DNA of 64,000 bases from Panorpa germanica (GCA_963678705.1 CAVMBN010000168.1:1-64000), one strand, 5' to 3'; shown: positions 1-11,328, numbered from the stretch's first letter. Made by a program: numbers and translations. Notes: generated from the sequence alone by a model not told the origin.

Positions 1-298
1 GATAGTAAAATTGCAATATTGTCCATTGTTTTCTTCTTTTTCCTGAAATATCCATTGTTTTGTGAAACAATAAATTCTATTGTAATTATTAAAATTGTGC
101 TCACTAGTAAAAGGAATCATGATACTAGTGAAGTGTAAAGACTTTATTTTAAATTGATTTAATTTGTGGATTAAAAATCGGTATGTGTGGAGAGTGAGCA
201 AGCGTCCTCTCAAGGACCGGATTATTAACAGCCCCCGTTACGCTTTGGTGATGAGTCATACGAATGACACATTTTACCCGTTTAGTAAGGCAAACAAA

Positions 299-1720
299 AT
301 GCAGAGAACTCCGCCAAAGCAAACAAAGGAACCGCAAGCGGGAACAAAAGAACAAATGGAATGAGAAAGTCAGTCATTACATCCAATGACAAATATTACC
401 TACCAAGAAGAAAACATTGGTTTAAATACCGAAAAAGAGAAACAGTTATATACTGCACTGAAAAAGGAAAGAGCAGAAAAAACAAAACTACTTGAAAAAG
501 TCGAACAATTGGAAGCGCGGATGCGCCAATTGGAAGAAAGGGAAAGCAGTCGGGCTGATTTCAAAACAAGTAGTCAAACTGAAGCTGATAAATATGAGAC
601 AGATAAAGATGAACTAAATTGGGAGACCGATTGGATCGTAGAAAAGAGAAAATCCAAAAACGCAAACCAAATACATCACCTTACATCTCTCCTGAAAAAG
701 ATGTAATCAAAACCCAACCACAAGCTAAAAACGATACTGAAATTGATCAACAACGAAATGAGATTCCAATTAAGACAAGTGCTCGGCCGCCACCTAATAA
801 TGGGGTATAAAGGAATATAAGATACTCTATGAAATCTTAAAAAATACAACCGATCAAGAATGCAAGGTAACGGCACTGAGTAATAACGCATGGAAAATTA
901 ATACACCTGATCCCAATGCGTACAGAGCGCTAGCGGATAAATTAAATGAGAGAAAATTTCAGTGACACACATATGAAGACAAGAATGAGAGATCAATTAA
1001 GGTCATGGCTAAAGGATTACATCCTTCATGTGAAAAAGATGACATCATTGAAGATCTCAAAGCTAAAGGACTAAACGTGTTGGATGCTGTAAACATCATT
1101 AAAAAAGATACAAGGATCCAGGAAAATAATGAAAAAATAACTACAAAGCGAGGACTACCACTTTTCATGCTGACCTTTGACAACAAAGAAAGCATAGAAA
1201 AAATTTACAAATAGAACCAATACGTAAAAATACTCGGTTAATTCCACAATGCAAGAGATGTCAGAAATATAACCACACCCAAAGCTATTGCAAGAAAGAT
1301 CCGAGATGTGTTAAGTGCGCTGGCAAACATAATACCCTGAACTGCACAGTTAGCAAAAATTCATCGCCCACATGCGTCAACTGTAAAAGAGATCATCCAG
1401 CTAGCTACAGAGGATGTGTAGTGGCCATAGAACTTCAAAATAGAACAGACAATCTTTTAAAGCCGAAGCAACAGACACAACCCAGACACACGCAAGAAAA
1501 AGACAATAATCCCGTTCCTAGCATAAGCAGCGAAATGCAAAGAAAACTATATAGCAAAATTGTCAGCGGAGGAGAAGAAAAATTAACAATTGAAGGAATG
1601 CTTAACTTGATTTTTAACAGCATGAATGAACAGAAAATTGTCAACAAACAAATATTTGAAAAAATTCAGTGTTTAGAAACTGAATTGAAAACAATGCGAC
1701 AAAGAAATAGAAATGAATAA
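299..1720 (+). pseudogene. LINE A ORF1 (Gag-like RNA-binding protein), frameshifted
   Basis: Nucleic-acid chaperone that would package the LINE RNA. A Glu/Lys-rich coiled coil is read at 386-706. A second piece at 1005-1214 has the KGLHPSCEKDDIIEDLKAKG type segment that precedes the knuckles in Jockey Gag proteins. From about 1207 to 1720 a third frame carries three CCHC-type knuckles (CKRCQKYNHTQSYC, CVKCAGKHNTLNC, CVNCKRDHPASYRGC) and a basic tail. The pieces are in different frames, so at least two frameshifts break the gene. A start near 299 is possible but not proven. The last codons overlap ORF2. Confidence 0.8.
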
Positions 1721-2798
1721 CGTGGTAACAATAGCTGTCTGGAATGCAAACGGATTACAAGGACGCATTCATGAACTAGAGCTATTCATGCGCTTACAGA
1801 AAATTGATATATGCCTTGTGTCGGAGACACATTTTACACGAGAGTCGTATATTAAACTTAATAACTTTAACATATACAAGTCAATTCATCCGGCAAATAA
1901 AGCGAGGGGAGGAATCGCCATAATAATTAATGAAAGAATCAAACATTACGCTGAAGTAAACATCGAAACAGATGAAATGCAAGTGACGATAGTGTCAGTG
2001 CATATACAAAATAAAAGGTTCAAAATAGCAGCTATATATTGTCCACCGAGATATAACTTAAAAAAAGAAAACTACGCAAACCTGTTCAAAACATTAGACA
2101 TCAAATTTATTATTGGTGGAGATCTCAACGCCAAAAACACTTTCTGGGGCTCTCGATTAACCACGGCCAAAGGAAAGGAGCTCTACCAGGCTGGATGCGA
2201 ACAAAAGTGCGACTTCTTATCCACAGAAATGCCAACGTACTGGCCAACAGATTGTGATAAAATTCCAGACCTGATTAACTTTTTTATTATTAAAGGACTG
2301 TCGAGGAACTATATGCACATTGTTAGTGATGAAACAATATCGTCGGATCACACTCCGATTATACTCACCATTAGCAGCTCAGTAATAATAAAAAGTGCAC
2401 CACCAAGCCTTACTAATAATAGAACCGACTGGGAAAGATTCCGTGAAGATCTTGAGCTAAGAACAAACATACAAACACCGCTAAAAACATCGAAACAACT
2501 AGAAGACGACATCGACTTGTTAGTGAAAGAAATCCAAAACGCAGCGTGGAGAAATACTCCGGTAGTGAAAAGTAAAGAAAATCTTGATGTGAAGTTCCCA
2601 CAGGAGATAAGAGAACTAGTCAGTAAAAAGTGGAGAACTAGGAGGCAATGGCAAATGAGTAGAGCACCACAGGACAAAACCACACTAAATTCATTAGTAA
2701 ACAAGTTAAAGGAGTTGCTGAAAGAATTCAAGAATGATAGCTTCAGTTGGTACCTGAGCGGACTCTCTGCAGAAAAAGACACAGAGTACTCACTGTGA
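1713..2798 (+). pseudogene. LINE A ORF2, endonuclease part
   Basis: N-terminal apurinic/apyrimidinic-type endonuclease of ORF2, which nicks the target and so primes reverse transcription. Visible family motifs are VWNANGL near the N-terminus, CLVSETHFT, the GGIAIII strand, AIYCPPR, the catalytic IGGDLNAKN and the C-terminal SSDHTPI. The ATG at 1713 overlaps the end of ORF1 by 8 nt, which supports this start. A linker of about 130 residues follows. The frame ends at TGA (2796-2798) inside a conserved EYSLWKA motif, as a Trp codon changed to stop, so endonuclease and RT are now separated. Confidence 0.88.
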
Positions 2799-4382
2799 AA
2801 AGCAGCAATAGCCATAAAGAGACAAAAGAATCAGAACCCACCTATCAAAAAAGGAGACGGATCTTGGATGGTCAACAATAAACAAAAAGCCGACTTATTC
2901 GCTGATCACTAAGAAAAGACATTCAAACCGTATCCACGATAGACTACTGAGAAAGAAATCAGATGCAGCAGAAGAACGGAGAACCAAAAAATTCTTCCAG
3001 TCACTCTTAAGGAACTAAAGAACGTAATAAAGAGCGATTTGAACGCTAAAAAGGAACCAGGATTTGACCTTATAACAGGTAAGGTTATAAAGGAACTACC
3101 TGATATAGCATTGAGAAAGCTCCTACACCACTACAATGCAGCTATCAGACTACTATATGTTCCTAGTCAATGGAAAGTAGCTGAAGTGATAATGTTACCT
3201 AAACCCGGTAAACCTCCAAATGAGATTACAAGCTATCGGCCAATTTCATTATTACCAGTATTATCAAAAATATTCGAGAAGCTACTGCTGAAAAAAATGA
3301 AGCCAATAATATCTGAAAGAAATCTAATCCCTGACCATCAATTCGGATTCCGAAGTAAACACACGACCATTGAACAAGTCCATCGGATTACCAATATTAT
3401 TGAAAAAGCACTGGAAACACAACAGTTATGTTCATGCGTGTTTCTTAATGTGGCACAGGCATTCGACAAGGTATGGCATCAAGGATTATTATACAAACTA
3501 AAAAAAGATTTACCTGGTGATTGGTACCATATTCTTAAATCTTATCTCGAATGTAGACACTTTAGAGTGAAAGTGGACGATGAGTACTCAGATATGAAAC
3601 AGATAAAAGCAGGAGTTCCACAAGGCAGCGTCCTTGGTCCAGTTCTATACTTATTATATACACGGGATATACCACAACCTAAGAACAGTAAAATAGCCAC
3701 ATTCGCAGACGACACAGCGATAATGGTTGTTGGGAAAAATGAGGAAGAGGTTTCCAGAAAACTACTGCATTTACTAGACGAGGTCTGCAAATCGACAAAG
3801 AAATGGCGAATTAAGCTGAACGAAGACAAATCCACGCATATCAACTTTACAAATCGAATAACTACTCCTCTCACAGTTACTATCAACAGCCAAAAAATAC
3901 CCTATTCCAACACAGCGAAATACCTTGGCATGACGCTTGACGCTAAACTCAAGTGGAAGGAGCATGTTAAGATATAAAGAGAACATCTGAATAATAAATT
4001 CAGGAAAATGCACTGGCTTATGGGAAAACATTTTTAGCTTACAGTGCACAACAAACTGTTATTGTATAAGCAAATTCTGAACCCCATATGGACTTATGGT
4101 ATACAACTTTGGGGTTGTACCAAGAAAACAAATTTAACAAAAATTCAGACTTTCCAAAACAAAGTACTACGGAGCATTACAAATGCGCCCTGGTACATAC
4201 GGAATGATAATTTACACCGTGATCTAAAGATGCCCACCGTAGACGAAGAAGTCAGGAAGGCAGCAAGCAAACATCTACTGCGACTGCAGAACCACCAGAA
4301 TGAAGAAATTCTGCAGCTGCTTAATAACAGAGAGAATCTGCGCAGATTGAAGAGGACCAAGCCGGAAGACTTTACCCTGTGA
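2799..4382 (+). pseudogene. LINE A ORF2, reverse transcriptase and C-terminal part
   Basis: Continuation of ORF2. The RT frame 3039-3977 has the PKPGKPPNEITSYRPISLLP block, the HQFGFRSKHTT block, AGVPQGSVLGPVLY and the catalytic box FADD at 3703-3714. Motif A reads FLNVAQAFDKVWH: the first catalytic Asp is Asn (3447-3449), which should abolish polymerase activity. A stop at 3975-3977 and a frame change separate the C-terminal segment 4044-4382, which has the IWTYGIQLWG and NAPWYIRND motifs of Jockey C-termini. The region 2799-3038 is the degraded linker with further stops. Confidence 0.87.
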
Positions 4383-4567
4383 TTCTGCTACTACAAACCA
4401 CACACGTTTTTAAAATTTTAGAACTAGTCAGTGGACTAGAACTGAACAATTATATTTAACTCTTTATATATAAATTACTAGATAAGCCTGGCTTAAAAAA
4501 AAAAAAAAAAAATTATTGAGCAAGTTTCTTATTTTAATTTAAAAATAGAGTTTAATATGAAATATAA

Positions 4568-4724
4568 TTACGAATTATTTTATTGAATTCAAATCATACA
4601 CGCCAAGAAAAAGTCGCTTTGCAACGGGGGTAAACTCTAGTGATCTTATACCCGTACTAGAGTAACGCAAAGCAACGTTTTCTTCGTGTGTATGATTTGA
4701 ATCCAATAAAATAATTCGTAATTT
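4568..4724. repeat. Imperfect inverted repeat (foldback) in repeat copy 1
   Basis: The arm 4568-4642 is the near reverse complement of 4658-4724, around a short centre near 4643-4657. Both arms contain the ATACACGC/GCGTGTAT and AATAAAATAATTCGTAAT type tracts and a CTAGAG/CTCTAG inner edge. The single-armed copy at 44880 carries only the right arm. The left arm is therefore best read as an inverted duplication of the family's end. Confidence 0.75.
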
Positions 4725-5607
4725 CATTTCAAATTTTAATTCTATTTTCGAATTAAAATATTTAACTCACTCAACAATAAAATAATTTTTCATACAAATT
4801 GCCTAAAGAAAATATTTTTTTCAACAACATAACAAAACAAAATATTTTCAATTTGTTCATTATTTGACCGATTTTTTTTTTTAATTTGGGAATTTTTTTT
4901 TCGATTTCTAAATTAGATACCAAAATTAGCTTATATATACAATTTTAACATTCTAGTCCAATTTTTACCTTCGACAAAAACCAGCCCCGTGCCCCAAAAT
5001 AAAATTCTTGAATATTGAATTTTTTTTTAATAACATATTTCATTATTAAATAATCCCAAATTTGAGTTTTCTCTAAAGTTTCCTACCGGGCCCCTAATTT
5101 TCTCAACGCCCTTTTCCAATTTTTCTATTTCTAATTTTTACAAAATGTTAACATTAAATACCGTAATACACATGCAAAATTTCATCTTTCTATCTTCTAT
5201 GAATTAAGAGTTATGGAGCAAAAAGTAAATATATTTTTTTTTAGTTTTTCTAAAATGACGGGTTCTCAGGAAATTTAGGGAAAAATCCGGGGACGCCAAA
5301 AGTCTAAGAATTTTTTTTCTCTACGAAATAGAAATTTTCCAAAAACATTGAAAAAGCCGTTTTCGAGCTACCATACGAATCGAGTAAATATATAAGAATA
5401 TAAACATAAAGTTGGGACATCATAAATAAGACAAACGCTTCGCCCCGTCGCAAAGCAACGTGTATATAATATTTGTGAATTAATAAATGTTATTTGCTAA
5501 ATTGAAAGTAATGCAAAATATTATTTTTAAGTAATTTTCGCAAAAATATATATTTTTTTAAATTTATGTTTCTTTATTTTGTTATAATCTTCTCATTTTC
5601 AGTAATA

Positions 5608-6060
5608 AAACACTGCATTGACCAGTGTCCAATACCCCGCCCCTAAGCCCCAATCATCACCTCTTGGCTCCATGCTCTCTTACGTTTCCAAACTGTTAAT
5701 TTGATTCCTCTTAACTTCCGATATGGATCGCCTCCTTCCTTCAGCACTCTGTATCGCTTCTTCCTTGAGTATCGTCGGTCTTTAAAGTACTTTCACAGCG
5801 CCTCCGCTTTAGCGCTATAATGAATGAAGCACAGTATTGAACAATGTCCACTGCCCCGCCCCTAAACACCAATCATCACCTCTTCGCTCCATGCTCTGTA
5901 TCGTTCTCGCACTTTCAATTGTATATCTCTGCACCTCTGCCACAATGCGTCCACTTGCAACACCACAGCCCACCTAAGCATCATCGCTCATTAGGGCACT
6001 TTCCTATCGCCCCCGCTTTAGCGCAATCATTAATTAATCATGCACTTCCACCTCCTGCGT
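5608..6060 (+). repeat. Two diverged tandem units of about 215-225 bp
   Basis: Each unit holds a GCCCCGCCCCTAA tract, then CAATCATCACCTCTT and GCTCCATGCTCT, and closes with CCGCTTTAGCGC (near 5808 and 6013). The block is much more GC-rich than its surroundings. The reverse complement of the same signature is at about 18830-18910 and 19980-20050. A 73-codon open frame at 5844-6065 is a chance product of this stop-poor sequence. Confidence 0.65.
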
Positions 6061-6080
6061 ACTAATCTCTTAACAATTAG

Positions 6081-6600
6081 TTTATAATATTAATACTTTA
6101 CTAGCAATTTACATACTAAATTTCATCCTTAGAAGTACATTATTTTTTAATAATTAAACAACTTTTTTCAAACTTAAGATGTTTAAAAAGAATTTCTCAA
6201 TACCTGCGTCTAAATAAATCTAATCTAAATATTAAATCTAAATCTAATACCTAGGTCTATTAAATAGAATCTACTAATAAATGATATGAATATGAAATAA
6301 TGAGTTAGAGAGAGATAGATAGATGCAATAATGAGTTAGATAGAGATAGATAGTGTTATGTTTGCTGGTATTTATAATATTTCCCTTCATTTGGTATTTA
6401 GATTTTGTTAAAAAAAGATATCTTTGTGTGCTAAATAATAAATAAAAGACATGTTTTAATTTACCTAACTTAACTAATATTTGTAATAGCAGGAATTGTA
6501 GAAATCGATGGTAAGTACATATATCGTATTTTATTGAATGTTTTTTTCATTTTATATTATTATCTTATTTCATATATTTTTTTTTTCAAGTTTAAATTTA
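6081..6600. other. AT-rich spacer with GATA-type simple repeats
   Basis: No gene or recognisable element is visible. Short GAGATAGATAGAT-type microsatellite runs lie at about 6303-6355, and TCTAAATCTAAT-like runs at 6210-6250. Confidence 0.6.
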
Positions 6601-9480
6601 TATAATACTAGTGTTTACCAAAAAAATAAGAAATAGAAAAACCAAACCTACCGGATCTCATTACGCAGATATTGCAAATAATTCTGGAAAAAATGATCAA
6701 ACTCCAAAAGAAGATGAAAACAATTTCTATTAGAGTACATAGAACAGAAACTAGCGTTAAAGTGCTGTAACCTTTACATATCAAAAGAAGGCGATAATAC
6801 ATTAAGAGTAACAGCATGGAATGCGTATGGACTAAAATATCATTTGTCCGAGCCAAAAATATTTCTGGACGAGCAAAAAATTAATATATGTTTAACATCG
6901 TAAACCCACTTTACGAAAGAATTATTGGAAAAAATTAAGTGTTACAACATATATCATACGATATATCCAGGAAATAAATGCCTGAGAGTGAGCTGCAGTA
7001 ATAATTCGTAAACAGGTATCCCATAACTAAGAAAGCTAGTATGAAACTAAGAAAATTCAAGAAACAGATACATATTTACAATAGCAGTAATATACTGCCC
7101 CCCAAGGCGTAATATTAAGAAAGCGGAATATATTCAATGTCTACAAACACTGGGTAAACGGTTTATAATTGGTGGATTTCAACGCTAAAAACATCTCATT
7201 GGGGTTAATAATAACTATAACGAAAGGCAAAGAATTCCTAGAAGCAATAAAAAAAATCAGTGTGACATGGAATCTACTGTACTGGTAAATTAACGTACTG
7301 GCCAACCAATAGAGAGAAAAGGCCTGACTTGATTGACTTCTTCAAACTAAGGAATGTCTCGACTAAATCTGATTATACACCTATTACGCTTACACTCAGA
7401 AAAAAAATTATCAAAAAGCAACTGTCTCCATGTTAACCAACAAATGGACAGACTGGGTGAAATTTAGAACTGATTTAGATAAAGTGATAATACTGAATGG
7501 CACTTTAAATACAAAGGAGCAAATAGATAACGAAGCAGAAAAATTAGTGACTGATATTTAACAAGCAATATGGAATAATACTCCCTAATTATCAAGAAAA
7601 ACAAAGTGTATTTGCTATCCTAAAGAAATTAGAGACTTAATTAAATAAAACGCAAAGCACGTAGAAAGTGGCAGAAATCAAAAAACACTCTTGATAATAC
7701 TAAATTTAACAGATTGACTATACAATTAACAAACGAAATTCACCAAATCAAGAATGAGTCTATCAACCATTTTCTAAGTGAACTCACTGACGATTAGGAT
7801 ACATAATATTTACTCTGGAAAGTTACAAGGAATATGAAAAAAACCAATGGTACAAACACCACCCATTTAAAGAAAAGATGGCAGCTGGGTAAAAGATAAT
7901 GTGAAAAAAAATAGAGCTATTTGCGGAACATCTGGAAGATACATATCAGCCCCACGCAAGATGTTATTAAAATAATAACTCCTTAAAGAAATTAAAAATG
8001 AAATTAAAACAAGCTGTTTACTGATGAAATACTAAAGCAACTACCAAGGAAAGGCATAGTCAAACTAACGCACTTGTTTAATGCTGCGCTATTCTTGAGA
8101 TACGTACATTATTACTGGAAGGTCGCCAAAGTAATTAGTCAAGCTAAACCAGGAAAACCGCCAAACAAGAGAACATCATACGGACCAATTTCGTTGCTTC
8201 CAATTATCGGCAAACTATTTGAAAAGTTACTGCAAAAACGTTTAAAACTGGTACATGAGAGAGATCAACTAACTCCAAATCATCAATTTGGACTTAGAAG
8301 CAAACATTCTACGTTACATACATAGATCAGGTACGTCGAATTACCAACATTAAAGAAAAAGTTTTTGAAGAAAAGAAAATATGCTTTACTGTATTTTTTG
8401 ATGTCTCTCAGGCGTTCGACAGAGTATTGCATAAAGGCCTAAAATACAAACTGAAAGAAATGTTACATAGACAATATAGTGAACTACTAAAATTATATAT
8501 AGAAAATAGGCAGTACAGAGCCAAAGTAGAAGATCAGTTCTCAAGTATTAAAAATTAAAACGCTGGAGTTCCACAAGGAAGTATACTAGGCTCTATCATG
8601 TATACACTATACAACAGTGACATTACAACAAACAGTGATACTATAATGGCAACGTTTGTAGATGATAGGCTATAATGGCGATAGCTAATAATATGTCAGA
8701 AGTAACCAAAAAAGTGCAAGAAGTCATGAACAACGTAAGTGCATACTTAAGGAAATGGAAAACTGCAATAAACGAAACAAAACCGGTGCATGTAAATTTC
8801 ACCAACAAAAGGACTAATTACATTCAGGTACTAATAAATGATCAAGCTATTCCGTAGGCGAATACAGCAAATTATCAAGAAATGACATTAGATTCCAAAC
8901 TTCGTTGGAAAGCTTACGTTAAGCAAAAGAGAGATGAACTGGGAAGAAGATATAAGAAAATATACTGGGTAATGGAACGCAAATCCATACATAACATTAT
9001 CCATACATAACAAACTAATATTGTATAAGCAAATATTGAAACCAGTTTGGACATTTGCAATCCAGCTATGGGGCTGTTCTAAGAAATGAAACATCATATC
9101 CATTCAGACTTTCCAAAATAAAGTTCTGAGAAACATAGTGAATGCATCATGGTATGTCCGCAATAGCGATATACATTGAGATGCCTCAAAGTAACTGCAG
9201 TAGCCGAAGAAGTTACGAAAATAGCAAGAAAGCACGAACAACGTTTCCAACACCATGCCAACGTGGAAGCAACCTGCTGCACATGGATGGACTAACAAGA
9301 AAATTCAACAGAACTAAGCCATTTGAGCTAGTGTGATGACCGACAAAAAAGAGTATAACCAATGGTTAATACTTTGACTTCAAAAATATTATTAATATTA
9401 AATTAACTATAAAAAAATTTATTAGATAGTTTATATGAACTAATTATAACAATATAATAGGTAATAAAAGAAAAAAGAAA
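6600..9480 (+). mobile_element. Jockey-like LINE, family B, heavily decayed
   Basis: Plus-strand LINE remnant, 5'-truncated within ORF1: the segment near 6620-6720 encodes the Gag tail found reversed at 9481-9560. It runs through endonuclease and reverse transcriptase to a 3' UTR ending near 9475 in an A-rich tract. It is clearly a different family from A, and much older, with many stops and frameshifts. Confidence 0.82.
6800..9340 (+). pseudogene. LINE B ORF2 (endonuclease-reverse transcriptase)
   Basis: Endonuclease traces are TAWNAYGL (about 6813), a CLTS-THFT equivalent with a stop (about 6890), VIYCPPRRN (about 7090) and FIIGG (about 7165). RT blocks are QAKPGKPPNKRTSYGPISLLP (8074-8325 frame), NHQFGLRSKHST, FFDVSQAFDRVLHKGL (about 8395) and AGVPQGSILGS (about 8562). 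The catalytic box reads FVDD (about 8655) and a stop follows two residues later. The C-terminal segment at 8675-8857 and beyond carries LRKWKTAINETK and the thumb-like SKLRWKAYVK. At least eight disabling changes are visible. Confidence 0.82.
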
Positions 9481-10030
9481 TCTTTTTGATTGGGTCATTT
9501 TTTCCAGTATTATTTGCAATGTATGCTTAATGCGATCCGGTTGGTTTGGTTTTTCTATTTCATGTATAGTGTTCATTGCTGCGCTTAAATAAATGATTTC
9601 TCGACTGTTACAAGTGAACTATTATTATTTTTTGTTTTATTGGAAATATTTTTAATTGTTTTTTTGTTTGGAGCTGGTTTTTTGTTTCTTTGTCTATTGG
9701 TCTATATTGTACCTCTTCTGTTTTGTATTTCTACTGCCACAATGCATCTTCTGTAACTTGCTAGATGATTGTCGTTACAGTTAAAGCATTTTAGTAATTC
9801 TTCTTTTCCTTTTTCACATTCTGCTGTCAGATGAGCACTTGCGCACAGTTTGCACATCTAGGTTGTCTGTTGCAGAATTTATGTGTCTGAGGTACTACTG
9901 TTGATTTTCTTATTGTTTCCATTCTAATTCTCATTCCCAGAATTTCTACAATGTTCATAATTGTCTTTATGTCGCCTTTACTGTCAAATGTGATTATAAA
10001 GAGCAGTAAAGGATCCTTTAAGTTTCTTAA
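9481..10030 (-). pseudogene. LINE ORF1 (Gag-like) fragment, inverted
   Basis: Reading the minus strand from 10030 leftwards gives a Jockey Gag segment: FIITFDSKGDIKTIMNI, then cysteine knuckles of the forms RCANC...HLTAEC and CFNCNDNHLASYRRC, then a tail matching 6625-6705 of element B. Frame changes interrupt it. It lies tail-to-tail with element B and overlaps it in content by about 80 bp, so it is a second fragment rather than part of the same insertion. Confidence 0.75.
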
Positions 10031-10795
10031 TTAAAAAAAAAAATGTACCGTTAAATTTTTAAATCTCAATTAAAAAAATAAAATTATGTATTTCACTAGT
10101 ACCAATATATATAAACAGCATATCATGATGTTCTCTTGTCTAGCCAGGCTGTCTTAAGGAATAAATTACAATATCTGCAGCCTATGGGTTCCAAAGAAAC
10201 GCAAAGAACCGCGACAAGTTTCTAAGAAAATGGGATTAGACACAATCCATACATAAATATAAAAGAAAATAAATATTTTTTTAAAATATATATAAAATAT
10301 TTTCGATTTTCTAAATGTATATGTTATTTGACCAATTTTATAATTTTTAAAATTCAAAGAATTTAACTGTACTATAAACTTCTACAGAAGTGACATCTGT
10401 CATTACCATCCTGTAACAAATTTATGAGTGTGTAAGTGGACCTGGTTCGAATCTCGAAAAATTTATATATATCAGGATACGTCTTCCGAAGACTATCCGG
10501 AATTTTATCTCATTTGTTCTTTCAATATGTTATTTCTTATGTTTAATATTATGTGCTAATATCTCTGCAAAATTTCGTTTCAAAAAAGAATTAACCTCTT
10601 ATTGCAAATGAAGTATACTTTGTAAATTTACTGTTATCTATGAAATAACTATTGGGGAACTTCAGATGGATTTTACAAAAAACTTTTTATGTAGTTGTTG
10701 CTTCCATATATTATTTTTTATATTCACTATTATGTTTTTAATTGTGTGTGCAAAGTTTTGTTTTTAAAAAGATTTGACTTTTTTTTGTAAATTAT
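10031..10795. other. AT-rich intergenic stretch
   Basis: No coding or structured feature is supported. A tRNA B-box-like GGTTCGAATC occurs at about 10443, but no A box, body or poly(A) belonging to a SINE accompanies it. Confidence 0.5.
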
Positions 10796-10887
10796 ATATT
10801 GTTATAGCACACATTCCATACAACACAAAACTAACAGTGTCTCTTCAGTATCTTTGCTGACCAAGCACTCTAGAGATAGTAAAATAG

Positions 10888-10894
10888 TATATAA
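10888..10894 (+). promoter_or_regulatory. TATA box of the LTR promoter
   Basis: TATATAA about 90 bp into the LTR. Initiation would be expected some 25-30 bp downstream, near 10915-10920, which would put both LTR hairpins in the transcript. The start site is an inference. Confidence 0.55.
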
Positions 10895-10937
10895 GTAATG
10901 TATTAGTCTTAATCTAATTAGTTCAAGTTTATGTATA

Positions 10938-11007
10938 ATCTGCATCGTGCAGATAGTAATTAGCTGGCTCACCATTTGAGTTCATGTATAAACTGCATCG
11001 CGCAGTT
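10938..11007 (+). promoter_or_regulatory. Paired hairpins in R/U5 with ATCGY loop
   Basis: Hairpin 1 is ATCTGC-ATCGT-GCAGAT (10938-10954). Hairpin 2 is AACTGC-ATCGC-GCAGTT (10991-11007). The second base pair of the stem changes from T-A to A-T between them, so pairing is kept while sequence changes. Both sit in a duplicated ATGTATAA...TAGTAATT context. The same pair recurs in the 3' LTR at 18121-18137 and 18174-18190. Confidence 0.75.
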
Positions 11008-11092
11008 AGTAATTGAATCAAATAAATATTATTTAAGTAAACTTAAAATAAATTGTTTTTTTTATTAAAGTCTAAATTACTCAAACTTTAAT

Positions 11093-11103
11093 TGGCGCAG
11101 TCG
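11093..11103 (+). promoter_or_regulatory. Primer binding site, tRNA-Ser type
   Basis: TGGCGCAGTCG directly at the LTR edge, the PBS used by gypsy-group errantiviruses. The identical motif starts at 39087 in the second errantivirus-like element. Confidence 0.85.
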
Positions 11104-11119
11104 TACGGATATTAAGGAA

Positions 11120-11134
11120 TTACAATCGCTGTAA
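11120..11134 (+). promoter_or_regulatory. Hairpin with ATCGC loop just after the primer site
   Basis: TTACA-ATCGC-TGTAA, a 5-bp stem about 17 bp downstream of the primer binding site. It has the same loop as the LTR and leader hairpins but a third stem sequence. Confidence 0.6.
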
Positions 11135-11278
11135 ATTTTTCCATTTTTATGGTTAACTTAATATTTCGAAACCTACAAAAATAAAGTTAAAGAATAAAGT
11201 GAACTTAATAAATAGTGGAGTGAAATAGAAACAGAAAGTGAAGTGCTCCGAGGCTCATCGACCCACTAGCAGCAGCAT

Positions 11279-11328
11279 ATGGACATGAAGATCTCGCAAG
11301 GCATCGCGGTGATAATCGTAATGTGAGT
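11279..11328 (+). promoter_or_regulatory. Short leader exon and splice donor for env mRNA
   Basis: An ATG at 11279 opens a 44-nt frame that ends at a strong donor (GTGAGT at 11323-11328). The encoded stretch is short, basic then hydrophobic, like the start of a signal peptide. Its phase (two bases over) matches the candidate acceptor at 16262/16263 upstream of env. Errantivirus env mRNAs are known to be spliced; the specific junction here is predicted from sequence. Confidence 0.65.

Larger units (their letters stand above)
164..4512 (+). mobile_element. Jockey-like non-LTR retrotransposon, family A, near full length
   Basis: LINE with a 5' leader, ORF1 (Gag-like, zinc knuckles), ORF2 (AP endonuclease plus reverse transcriptase), a short 3' UTR and an A tract at 4495-4512. 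Order, motifs and the 8-nt ORF1/ORF2 overlap (1713-1720) fit the Jockey clade. The 5' boundary is uncertain because I found no target-site duplication; the leader seems to begin near the conserved stretch around 164-300. Frameshifts in ORF1, a nonsense codon and frame breaks in ORF2 and a lost catalytic Asp make it inactive. A close copy of its last 250 bases lies reversed at 31465-31754, so the family was active fairly recently. Confidence 0.88.
4545..6080 (+). repeat. Foldback repeat family, copy 1
   Basis: Non-coding AT-rich repeat of about 1.5 kb. The part 4640-5460 matches 44880-45700 in the same orientation (shared tracts include GTATGATTTGAATCCAATAA and GCCGTTTTCGAGCTACCATAC-like sequence). 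A diverged inverted counterpart occupies about 18600-20080. Copy 1 has an extra reversed piece of its own 5' end at 4568-4642. Its right side continues into a GC-richer duplicated block (5608-6060). No transposase-like frame is visible. It may be a non-autonomous DNA element or a complex satellite-type repeat; I cannot assign a superfamily. Confidence 0.7.
10800..11093 (+). repeat. 5' LTR of the errantivirus-like element
   Basis: Begins TGTTATAGCAC and ends TTTAATT. A TATA box (TATATAA, 10888-10894) and an AATAAA signal (11021-11026) bracket the likely R region. Two hairpins with related loops sit between them (10938-10954 and 10991-11007), inside a near-repeated ATGTATAA...TAGTAATT block. 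Confidence 0.92.

Noticed and set aside
5844..6065. 73-codon open frame, Pro/His/Leu-rich
   Set aside because: It lies inside the duplicated GC-rich repeat and has no domain; open by base composition.
10430..10500. B-box-like GGTTCGAATC suggesting a SINE or tRNA
   Set aside because: No A box at the right spacing, no cloverleaf, no poly(A) body and no second copy.
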